From NCBI GenBank assembly GCA_025558095.1, contig JAIVFI010000039.1, positions 310,001-374,000 on the forward strand: a stretch of 64,000 nucleotides of DNA. Reading direction: 5' to 3'. Positions 9,609-19,851 of the stretch are shown one piece after another. The DNA comes from Hyaloraphidium curvatum (taxonomy: Eukaryota > Monoblepharomycota > Hyaloraphidiomycetes > Hyaloraphidiales > Hyaloraphidiaceae). The position numbers and the translations under genes are program-made. How positions within the stretch are numbered: position 1 is the stretch's first letter; each line of letters opens with the position of its first letter. The notes under the pieces are model-generated. The model was not told where the DNA came from. It saw only the letters and a program-made list of their open reading frames with translations, and searched no databases.

Positions 9609-12600
9609 ATGCGCCGCATCCTCCCGCTACTGTTCCTCGCCGTGCTGCTCGGCGCCCGCGCCGCGCGCGGGATCCCGGTGCCCCCGGCGACCTCCCTCGC
9701 GAACCGGCAGAAGCTCCTCTGCGGAAGGTTCACCGACGCCGGCTTCGACGAGCTGTCGGCCGCCACCCTCCACATCGCCTGCGAGGTCCACAAGCCCGAC
9801 AACCACCGTCCGGACTGCGTCCTCCGCCAGGGCGTCCGGTACGCGGTGCAGAGCAACCTCACCTTCGGGCTGCTGCACATCCCGCCGAAAACCGTCGTCG
9901 AATACGCCGATTGCGGACCCAACGCGGCCTTCCGCCTCTCGGCGGAGCACATCATCGTCGACGGCACGCTCCGCGCGGGACGGGAGGGCGACCCGTACGA
10001 TTCCAAACTGAACATCACCCTCCGCGCCGGCGACGAGATCATCTACGGGGACGTGAACCCGCCCCTGCCGGCGGGGATGGCCGCCTACAAGGGCAACTTC
10101 GGGATCATCCCCGAGGTCGAGAACCCGGCCAGCAAGTTCATCGGCGTCCGCCCCGGGGGCACCCTCGACCTGCACGGTCTGCCCAAGCTGCCCTGGACCC
10201 GCATCTCCAGGACCGCCGCGAAAGGGCAGAGGCACCTCTGCCTTTCCGAGAAGGCGGCGCAGCTGGCGTGGCTCGTGGGCGACGAGCTCGCGCTGGCCCC
10301 CACGAACTACCGCGGGTACGACCAGGCGGAGCGCGCGCGGATCGCCAAGATCGACGACGCCAGCGCCGACTGCGCCGGGGGCACCAAGATCTCCCTCGAC
10401 CGCGCCCTGGCCTTCGACCACTACGGCGACGCCCTCGCCGACGGCGAGGACCCCCGCATGCGCGCCGAGGTGGCCAACCTGAACCGCAACGTGCTCCTCT
10501 GGGGCGCCCTGGACGACATCGCCAAGGACCCGCAGGGGATCGGACGGTACGGCATGCACACCCTGTTCCTGTACAACTCGACCGTCCGCCTGGACAACGT
10601 CGAGGTGGCCAACGGCGGGCAGGAGGGGCACATGGCCCGCTACCCGGTGCACTGGCACCTGGCGGGGCACTCGGCGGGGAGCTACATGAAAAACTCGAGC
10701 GTGCACGACAGCTTCCAGCGGTGCGTGTCGCTGCACGGGTCGTGGGGCGCGCTCGAGGTCAGGGACAACTCGTGCTTCGACATCACGGGGCACGCCGTGT
10801 ACTGGTGCGTGGACCGGTCTGCCGCTCATCCGCCCGATCTGACCATCCCCGCGGCGACAGGGAGAACGGGATCGAGGTCAACACCGTCGTGAAGGGCAAC
10901 CTGGTGATGCTCGTCCGCCCCGGCCAGCTGCTCTGCAGCGACAACGGCGAGGGCTACTACACCGACGAAAATTTCAATCGGACCATGAGCACCGGCGGCG
11001 CCAACGAAGGCCCTTCGGCCTTCTGGATCCTGAACGGGAATAACATCATCGAGGACAACGTCGCCGTGGCCGTGGGCAAGGGTCCCAACGAGGGGATCGG
11101 GTACTGGCTCGGTGGGTAGCTCCGTCCGAGTACTGCACGGCCCCGTTCCTGACCGCCCGTGCGCAGTCGTCCCGCAATTCATCATGTCCCCCTCGTACGA
11201 GTTCTTTGGCAACGCGACGGTGCAGCGCCTCCTCAACGTGCCGCCCGAGTACCCCACGCAGAACCCCACCGAGATCCCCATGCTCTCCTTCAAGAACAAC
11301 GTCGCGCACTCGATGTTCACGGGGTTCAAGGCCGACGGCATCCTGCGCTCCGCGGGGAACGACCCGGGGTCATGCGTCAAGGAGTCGGCGGGGGTGTGGA
11401 ACCCCAAAGGCGAGAACCGATTCGATGGCTACTTTGCCTGGAAGAACCAGGTCGGGCTGTGGATCAACTCGGAGAACGCGGTGTTCAAGGGGATGATCCT
11501 TTCGGACAACGTGCGGGGCGCCTACATCGAGAAGATCCAGGTGGGCGGCCGTCGCTCCAGTCTGCCGCACATCGAGGCAGCTCCTGACACCCTTTCCCTT
11601 GCGATCAGGTCAACCAGCTCGTGCCGCTGAAGCGCGCGTCCCTCCCCACCTGCTACCCCGTCTCGGGCCTCGCCGCCATGGAGCTCTGCTACCCGGCCTA
11701 CGCCGCCCCGCCCGAGGAGCCGGGCAGCTTCATCCGGTTCGAGGACACCGTGATCCGCGGGCGCACGGCCAACCAGGCCAAGTTCTACGAGAGCCCGTGC
11801 GCCTCGTACGCCACGAACCCCGAGAACGCGGACTGCCTGCTGTTCGGGCAGGTCGGCGTCATGATGAGCATGGGCTATGCGTACTTCGAGGGCGTCACGG
11901 CCTCGGGGTACGGGACCGGGAACGGGATGAATTACGGGCTGTTTGGGCACAAGGAGGATCCCGGGTACAACGTGGGGCCGTTCTATGTCAGCAACGTGAC
12001 GTATCTGGACGGGTCCAACCCGGTGTTCATGGACGACATGAACCAGTCGGGGTGGGTGCTTCGTCGTGAATACCATTGTCTTCGCTGACCGTGGTGCGCA
12101 TGCAGGATGTTTGTCCGGATGAAGGCCGGCGCGCTCAACAGCATGCTACACTCCCCCGACGGCACGCTGGCCAACCCCCGCATCGCTTCCCCCGAGCTCA
12201 AGGCCATCGTCGCCCAGCGCAGTGGCATCACCATCGCCCCCAAGTCGCCGTCCATGGTCGATGCGCGCTGGGAGAAGCGGTGCTACTGCCCACCCGAGTA
12301 CGGCTACGCGTGCGCGTGCCCCGGGGACATGCGCAGCATCTTCGTCGAGATCATGGCACCATTTGCCGAGCCGTTCAAGGAACAGTCGACCTTTGACAAG
12401 CCGGACACCGTCGACAGCAGGTGCAAGAGCCTCTCGCGCAACCAGCTCAACTCGAGCTGGGGTACGCAGCACGGCTGCTTGCAGGACACCACCACGTTTG
12501 CTTCAGGCGCCGACCTTGGCAACAAGTTCCTCATGCAGTGGGCGGGGGGCTCGGTACTGGGATCGACTTCCGTCAACGGCACGCTGGCGATCCATCCGCC

Positions 12601-13171
12601 GCGGAGGCTGCTGGGCCACCCGCCCGCCTTCAACCACACCGTGTCTTTCGCGATCAAGCAGCTCGGGCAGCACCCGGACATGGTGCAGCCCGGCGACTTT
12701 TGGGTTGGCGGGATCGTGTTCCCGCCCGACGCCAGGGTCAACGGGGTCTACTTGAACTTCCTGAGCACCTTCCTGGACACCTCTTCCCTCATCGAGCGCA
12801 AATTCGATGCCCAGCCCTGCTCGGATCTCTGCAAATGCTGCCCGATCCCCGGCAACACCATCAGCGTCACCCGCCCCACCTATGCGGCCAACACCCTCCC
12901 GGGATCGCTGTTCTACCCCGCCGCCGCGGACCCTTCCAAATCGCGGGACGGCACGGTGCAGGTGTTCAACAAGGCGGGATTGTTCCCGCGCGAGGCGAGC
13001 TCGTACGATGCGCTGGTCGCCGGGCCGCCGGTGGGGTGGTTCGTGGACAGGAGAGAGGGGAGGACGGTGCTTTGGGCCAAGTTTGGTTGGACGGCCCAGG
13101 CGGTGAACGCGACGGCAAAGCCGGTGTTTCCATCGGATCCGACGCTGTCGTTCTTCGTGAACTTAGCGTGA
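9609..13171 (+). CDS. Secreted G8-domain protein, CEMIP/TMEM2-like (copy 1)
   Basis: Five exons, 9609..10804, 10861..11111, 11167..11540, 11609..12051 and 12106..13171, give 1109 aa; introns are 56, 55, 68 and 54 nt. A signal peptide is clear (about residues 1-21, LPLLFLAVLLGARAARG). The G8 domain follows with its glycine pattern (SAEHIIVDGTLRAGRE, KLNITLRAGDEIIYGD), then a beta-helix-like region (YPVHWHLAG, NSSVHDSFQRCVSLHG, DITGHAVYW) as in CEMIP-type proteins. The cysteine-rich C-terminal third (CYCPPEYGYACACPGD, CSDLCKCCPIPG) is less familiar. Relatives bind or cut polysaccharides such as hyaluronan; the substrate here is unknown. A close paralog lies at 45107..48602 and lacks the first intron. 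Confidence 0.88.
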
Positions 13172-13235
13172 TGTGTGCTTTTCTGTCTATGATTACTACG
13201 CGTGTCTTGCTCGGAAGAAACATGTTCCCGCTGAC

Positions 13236-16200
13236 TCATGCAAACACGTCCGCGACGTACCGCGTCTTCTCTCTCTCCATCGTCGCGAGCCACTTCTCAG
13301 CCTCCTCTTCCCCGGCCCCCGTCGCCTCCCTGTACATGTGCAGGCATTCCGCGCGCACCGCGGGAGCCAATCGCCTGGCATCTCCGCACAGGAAGAAGTC
13401 GGCGCCGGCCTTGACGAGCTCCGCGACCTCGCTGCGGTGGTTCCAAAGGCGATTTTGCACGTACTTTGCTCCTCCACTGATTTCCGGCTTGCTCGAGAAC
13501 GCAGGGCGGAGGGAGACGATCCCCTGCTTCTCCAGCGCCTCCAGCTCCTCCCGGTAGATGAAGTCCACGTCGGGCGCGTCGCACCCGACAAAGAGCAACG
13601 TTGGCGCCGGCGCCTTCCTCTCCTGCGCCGCGCGCAGCGCACGATCCTGAAGGAACCCGCGGAATGGCGCGAAGCCGGTGCCGGCGCAGACCATGATCGC
13701 CGGCACGTCCACCGGAGGCGGGTGGAAGGCCGCGCGCGAGGGGCGCACCTCAACGGGGATCATGGATCCGGGGCGCAGGGACGCGAGGTGGGTCGACGAG
13801 CTCCCGCGGTGGCGGCGGCCGGAACCCGAAAGATGCGGGGCGTCGAGCACGGCGACGGTCAGCGTGCAGTGGGAAGGGCTCCAAAGGGGGGATGAGGAGA
13901 TGGAGTACTGCCGTTGCTTGAGGGCAGGGAGCATGTGTATGAACTCTGCGAATCCGAGCTTGGCCGAAGGGAACTTCTCCAGAAGGTCGAGCAGCGAGAG
14001 GCGCTTGGCGAGAATCTTGGACTCGTAGCCTTCGCCGGCCAGGTCGGCCAGCGCGGCGCGGTCTGCTTCGGATGTCGCCGACTTGAGCACTTCTGCGACG
14101 TTTGTTTTCGTCGCCGGCGCGGAGAGCTCGACGTAGGCAGACAGGAGCTCTCCGACCGACACCGGCTTCCCGACCGGGAGCCCCACGGCATCCTCGACGT
14201 CCGCCCTTATGACCACCTGCGCGTCGTACGCGAACGAAAACAGCTGTAGCGCCCGATCCACCTGCTCGGACGGGTTCAGGGGCAGCACCGCCAGGTAGTC
14301 GCCGGCGCGGTAGGTCATGCCCCGGGGGAGAGCGATTTCCACGTGTCGCTTCGACCGCCCGCCCGCGGCGGTGTTGACGAGCTCGCGATTGGCCACGATC
14401 ATGCCCATCGGCATTCCGGCGTAGCGCAGCACGGGCGAGCTTGAGTGCTCCTTGAGGAACTCGATCTCGAAGGGGTGGTGCGCTGACGCCGCAGCCGGCG
14501 CGTGGGGCAGGCCTGAGCTTTCCGCGAGCGACGGCCAGAAGCGCGGGATCCAGGCGTCAAAGGCGCCGAAGAAGTCGCCGTGCGCGTCCGACTCCCCGCG
14601 GGCCGTGATGCGGGTCCCCCCGAGCTCCTCGAGGCGGCGATCGACCTTGATGGGCACGCTCTGGAACGTCCGCGCCCAGTCGCTGTTCCCGGCGCCGTAG
14701 ACCGCGTAGCGCAGCCCTTCGAGCGGCTTGCCCTCGAGCTTGTCGAGCCAGGCAACGAACTGCGCGGCGTTCTCGGGCGGCAGCCCTTCGTACGACGCGG
14801 TCACCACCACGAGCGGGGCGTCCTTGGCGAGCTTGCGGGCGAGAGCGTCGAGCGGCACCACGGTCGGTGCGTAGCCGTGCCGTGGCGCGGCCGCCGCGAT
14901 CCGGCGGGCGAGGTCCTCGGCCGACCCCGCGTTGGACCCGAACGCGACCGTCATCGGCAGCCGGGTGGCGGCGTCGCTCGAAGCGCCGGTGGCTGGGGCG
15001 GCCTCGATCGCGGGGCTCGCGTCCTTGCTTTGCACGGCGGCGCCGATGGCCGTTGCCGACGTGCCGACCTGCGTGTCGCGGCGCTTCACGTTGATGAACA
15101 GCCCCGCGGGCCTCAGACCCAATGCCTCGGCCATCTCGAACTTGTAGCCCTCGGCCTGGGCGACGTCGAATCGACGCAGCATCATCGCCAGGAACAGCGT
15201 GCTCTCCATGAGGGCCAATGGACGGCCGATGCAGATGCGGCCGCCGTTCCCGAATGGCTTGTAGGCGCCTGCCGGGATCTTGCTTGCATTCTCGAACGTG
15301 AACCGCTCCGGGTCGAACCTGAGCGGGTCTTTGAACACCCTCGGGTCGCGGTGGAGGGTGGGCGACAGCACGTAGATGGAGTCCGTGTTGCGCACAAGGT
15401 ACTGGCCGCCAATGAGGGTCTCCTCCTCGCGCGGGAAGACGGCAAAGCCGGGCGTCGTCGGCCACAGGCGCACGGTCTCTTTGAGCACCTTGTCGATGAA
15501 AGTGAGCTTGGCGAGGTGGTCGAAGCGCGGCCGTTCGGCCCCCAGCACGCGGTCCACCTCCTCCCGTGCGCGCGCCAGCGCGTCCGGGTTCTGCAGGAGG
15601 AAGTGCGTGGCGATGCTCATGAGGCCGGCGGTGTTTTCACCCCCCGCGATGAAGAACGTGGCGATCTGGAACCTGATGTTCTCGTCCGGCAGGGTCTCCC
15701 CGGTTTTGGGATCTTGGGCGTAGAGCATGGCGTTGAGTGCGTCCTTCTTGTCCGGCTCCGGGTGCGCACGCCGGTGGGCAATCAGGTCGTCCGCCACGCG
15801 GTGCGCAAGGCTGATGTCGTCGCGGTACTGGTGGCTGATGAGGTCCTCGACCTTGGTCATGAGCGCCGGGTGCGCAGCCCGGTTGGCGGTGGCGCCCATC
15901 ACCCGTGAGATTGCAGCGACGAAGGGGTGCATCTTCTCCGAGTAGAGCGAGTTGAATCGGAAGCCCAAGGCGCTGAGCCCGACCGTGTCGATGGCCACGC
16001 GGGTCGTGCTGTCAAGAAGCTGGCAGCCGGACAGGATCAGGTTGGAAATCGAGGCGCACGCCGCGGACACCCACGTCGATGCGGGTGCCGTCCTCCATCC
16101 GCTCCCACTTGAGCATGAGCTGCTCCACGATGTCATGCGCCGGCTCGAACATGTTGGCCAAGCCTGCCGGCCCGAAAGCAGGGGCGAGGATGCGCCGAGC

Positions 16201-16709
16201 CTGTGTGCCGGGACCGTTCACTGGGTGTCAGCGCTGCGGCTGGTTGGAGGCATGGTACGCCGACACCTGCCTTGCCCCACAAGGGGTCTTCCGTCTCCGC
16301 GTTCGCCAGGCCGTTGCCTGTCAAATCACGCAAACTCTGCAGCGGGCCGGTGATCCGCTTCTGGAACCGCGTCTCGTCCGAAACTTCGGCTGCCAACTCG
16401 TACGACGTCCTAAGTTTGCTCTGTGAGCTGCGGAACGTGCACGTTCAAGGACGGGGGTGCTCACACGAGGAACAAATTGTCGCCGAAGAGCTCGAGCTTG
16501 TAAATAGGTCCGTACTTCTCGGCCAGCCTCATCATGCCCTGAATCGGCGCCTTCGGGTCCATGTCCAGGAGATTGCCCAGGAGCGGGAGGGGCCGCGGGC
16601 CGGGAACGGCGGCAGCCTTCGCGAAGGCGCGCGGCCGTTCCCGCTGGGAGACACCGAAGGCACGCGCGGCGCCGGCGAGCGCCGTGGTCGCCCGCGCCAT
16701 TGCTCTCAT
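13236..16709 (-). CDS. Self-sufficient cytochrome P450-reductase fusion (CYP505/BM3-like)
   Basis: Exons complement(16465..16709), (16271..16409), (16075..16200) and (13236..16019) give about 1097 aa, normal for the family. The P450 half shows the I-helix FIAGGENTAG (about 294-302), ExxR as ETVR (351-354) and the heme loop FGNGGRICIG with Cys433. After a short linker come a flavodoxin-like FMN domain (from about 525, VAFGSNAGSAEDL), the FAD motif RQYSISSSP and the NADPH site CAGTGFAPFRGF; it ends TRYVADVFA. It should hydroxylate fatty acids near the omega end using NADPH alone. Intron 2 fits best as a GC-AG intron (16201..16270), giving WGKARRIL; GT alternatives leave small insertions. It is convergent with G8 copy 1, with a 64-bp gap. 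There is no membrane anchor. Confidence 0.9.
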
Positions 16710-17144
16710 ATTGCCAAAGGCAACACGGCTCCCTCTGGGAGCACCGCAGTCGCGCGACGCGAGCCGTTTGGAGGTTGAGATAAAGTCGCTGCTGCGGCGG
16801 CAGATTTTCTGCGGAGAACAACCGTCTATAGCCGCCCGCCGATCCCCCGCGGTCGAAGATCAACAACAGCGAAAAAGTGTTCATGTACACTTCACGGCTG
16901 GAAGCCGTAAAGCTGAAGGCAGCGGCTTGCGTCTGTTGCATGTCGCATACCCGAAGGTCGTCGAGCGTCGTCCGTCCTTCGGTCTGAAATGCAAGGCATG
17001 CCGCACATATACTTGATTTTCGATCGATTGAGGTCGGAAACTACTCTCGTACGTTCCTTACAACAGCGCGGGTTTCAGTCGCACAGCCGCGGAGCCCCGT
17101 GGCGTCGAGTCACACAGGAGTCACCGCTCCGAACAACACCCAGA
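16710..17144. other. Intergenic region between divergent P450 and SDR copy 1
   Basis: 435 bp, less GC-rich than its neighbours, which must hold both promoters. Apart from the paired GAGTCAC sites next to the SDR start, I see no gene or repeat. Confidence 0.4.
17107..17124 (+). promoter_or_regulatory. Paired GAGTCAC motif upstream of SDR copy 1
   Basis: GAGTCAC occurs at 17107..17113 and 17118..17124, 11 bp apart, ending 20 bp before the start codon. The same pair, 10 bp apart, sits just before the start of SDR copy 2 (48719..48735). GAGTCA resembles a bZIP (AP-1/Gcn4-type) half site; that factor assignment is inference. Confidence 0.45.
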
Positions 17145-18131
17145 ATGCCTGTCCACTTCCCCGATTACGAGCACGAGCTCAACGACGCCTCGGCCGGCCG
17201 CGCACCCGGTCTGGGCCGGCTCGCCGGCAAGCGCATTCTCGTCGTCGCCGGCGGCCAGCGCGCCGTCCCCGGCGAGGAGCCGGCGACGAGCCCGCCCGGC
17301 AACGGGAGGGCGATTTCCATCATCTGCGGCAGGGAGGGCGCTGCTGTAGCCGTGCACAACAGGACGCAGGAAGGGGCCGAGGCCACGGCCGAGCTGGTCA
17401 GGCAGGAGCAGGCTTGCCCCAAAGCCGTTGCCCTCGCGGGAGACGTCGCTGGTGCGTTCCCTCATCGCGAATGCCCCGCCGTCGACTGAAAATCATCATT
17501 GCATTCAGACGAAGAAAACGTCAAGCGGATCGTCAAGGGGGCCGTGGAGCAGCTCGGCGGCCCTCTTGACGGCCTGGTCATCAACGTCGCGACGGTTTTC
17601 CCCACCCCCGGCCTCGAGCTCGACCTCAAGGTCCTCGACGAAGTCATGCGCGTTAATTTCACCTCCCACGTAGCGTTCCTCAAGCACGCCTTGCCGCACC
17701 TCCGCCCTGGCGCCTCCATCATTCTGATATCCTCTGCCTCTTACGCCCCGCTCTCGTCCGGTAACATCCCCTACGACTGCAGCAAGGCGGCTCTCGAGGG
17801 CCTCCTCCGCAACGCCGGCGCGCAGCTCGCACCCTCGGGGACGCGTGTCAACGTGCTGAGGATCGGGGGCGTCGACACGCCGCTGGGCCGTGTGGCGAAC
17901 AAGCTCAACCCCGGAAGAATGCAGACCAACGTGCCGCTGCAGTCGAGGCTGGGGACACCGTGGGAGCAGGCTTACTTCGCCCTGTTCCTGCTTTCGGACG
18001 AGTCGGCGTACGGTGGGTCCTGAGCTGGCTCTCTTGTGATCCGCCGGCTCATTCGGCAGCCAGTGACCGGACAGGTGCACACATGCGACGGCGGGGCCAC
18101 AACGCTGCGCAGCGTCTACGGGAGCGTCTGA
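17145..18131 (+). CDS. Short-chain dehydrogenase/reductase with altered cofactor loop (copy 1)
   Basis: Exons 17145..17451, 17509..18012 and 18064..18131 give 292 aa; introns are 57 and 51 nt. SDR hallmarks are the active site YDCSK (YxxxK) after ILISSASYAP and the C-terminal VTGQVHTCDGG block. The N-terminus is odd. The usual TGxxxGIG loop is replaced by LVVAGGQRAVPGEE, about ten extra residues, and PPGNGRAISI, so the last glycine step reads NGRA. The NNAG motif is NVAT. Cofactor binding may therefore be changed or lost. There is no signal peptide. Copy 2 (48758..49747) shares the same gene structure, and a 160-bp part of exon 1 is almost identical. Substrate unknown. Confidence 0.8.
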
Positions 18132-18398
18132 GCGCGGCAGATGCACACACGGTCTTTTGTCTTGAGCTGATTCGCGAGCAAGAAGGAATGAAGGTCCAGC
18201 CTGCGAGCTCGAAACGCTTTCTTTTCCCTTCGTTACTGTCCGGCATAGCATGTGTGGGGATGCCTGTGTCTGCATCCGGAATAAGGACGGCGACGGGACG
18301 AGGACGATGCAGGGACGTGTGAGCGATCGGGCCGGGATCGATTGCCTCCCACTCATCCGCCACCCCGGAACAGCCGCCGACATCCCCGTGTCCCAAAA

Positions 18399-19726
18399 AT
18401 GTCCAACTGGAAGGGCAAGGTCGTCCTCGTCTCGGGCGGCTCCCGCGGCATCGGCCTCGCCACTGCCATCCGGCTCGCCAAGGAGGGCGCGAAAATCGCC
18501 ATCACCGGCAAGACGGCTGACCCGCACGCCAAGCTTCCGGGAACCATTTACTCGGCCGCCGGTGGGGCCCAGCTACAACTCGGGCAACGTGGACGGCGGA
18601 GCTGACGGCGTGTCGCGTGGAATCCGTGGGGCAGACGACTGCAAGGCCGCGGGGGCGACGGACACCATGGCGATCCCGTGCGACGTGAGGGACGAGAAGC
18701 AGGTCAACAACGCCGTGGAGCAGGTCGTGAAGCGCTGGGGAGGCATCGGTGGGCTGGGTTCGGGTGCCCGGGGGACTGCGCACGGATTCACCTATTCGCC
18801 TTCTCGTTCCCACCCTCCCCTTCGCCTGGCGGGCGTTCTCTCTCGCCCTCAATCAGACGTGCTCATCAACAACGCGTCTGCTATCAGCGTCACGCCGACC
18901 GAACAGCTGGGCTCCAAGGTGCCGCCGATCTCGATGACCGCAACGTCCGCCGACTGACTTTGCCGTTCCCATTGCTTTCTCGACCGCCGTTCCTATTGTT
19001 CTCGCAACGAGATGTTCGATTTGATGAACGCCATCAACAGGTGTGGCCGATCTCAATAACTGCGATGTCGGGCGATTGAGCTTTGCTGTTCTTCCAGTCG
19101 TGGTACCTGGCTCGTAACCAAGGCCTGCATTCCCCACCTCAAGGCCTCGGCCAAGGCCGGCCGCCAACCGCACATCCTGAGCATGTGCCCGCCCATCATC
19201 ACGGACCCCGAGATCCTTGGCCGGGGCACGGCGTACCTCACCGCCAAGATGGCCATGTCGATGGGCGTGCTCGGCCACTCGGGGGAGCTGCGCGAGGCGG
19301 GCGTGGGGGTCAACGGGCTGTGGCCGCGGTACGCCGTCTACACGGGTGGGATTGCAGCCGGCTTGAACCCTGTAGCCGAGCTTCTGACGCTCGTCGCTCT
19401 GCGGATCCGCAGCCGCCATCCGCATGATCGCGGGCGAGTCCACGGCACCCTACTGCCTGACCCCGGACGTGCACGCCGACGCGGCCTTCGTCATCCTCTC
19501 CCAGGACCCGAAGGCGTACTCCGGCCAGCTTACTATCGACACCGTCGTGCTCGAGTCCCAGGGGATCACCGACATCACGCCCTACAAGGTGGACAAGACC
19601 AAGAGGGACTCGGAGCTCAACGGTGTCACGATGATCCCGGAGAACTACAAGTTCAAGCTGCCGCCGAAGAAGGTTCTGTCGACGCCGTCGCAGAACCTGC
19701 TCGAGAGGTCGAACAGCAGGTTGTAA
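18399..19726 (+). CDS. HSDL2-like short-chain dehydrogenase, probably peroxisomal
   Basis: Six exons, 18399..18561, 18635..18748, 18857..18918, 19012..19040 (29 nt), 19098..19345 and 19413..19726, keep one frame for 309 aa. The protein starts with VVLVSGGSRGIG, then KTADPHAKLPGTIYSAA, CDVRDEKQ, LINNASAIS, TKACIPHL and YLTAK. This order matches hydroxysteroid dehydrogenase-like 2 closely. The serine expected before the active Tyr appears as Cys in SMCPP, while the Tyr and Lys are kept. There is no C-terminal SCP2 sterol-carrier domain, unlike animal HSDL2. It ends in SRL, a PTS1-type tripeptide, so a peroxisomal role in lipid metabolism is likely. It follows SDR copy 1 on the same strand after a 267-bp gap. 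Confidence 0.85.
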
Positions 19727-19851
19727 GCGCCGCCAAACAAGGCCTCCGATGAATAGATTCGACACGATCGGAATTATGGCCTGCGATAGAGGTCTGATCG
19801 GGGTGCGCGGACGCTGCCGTGCTGGGCGGATGATCGGCGGAGCTTCCAACC

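Noticed and set aside
9911-11119. 402-codon plus-strand frame read as a separate gene
   Set aside because: Only its last part is coding: it is exon 2 of G8 copy 1, as comparison with copy 2 shows.
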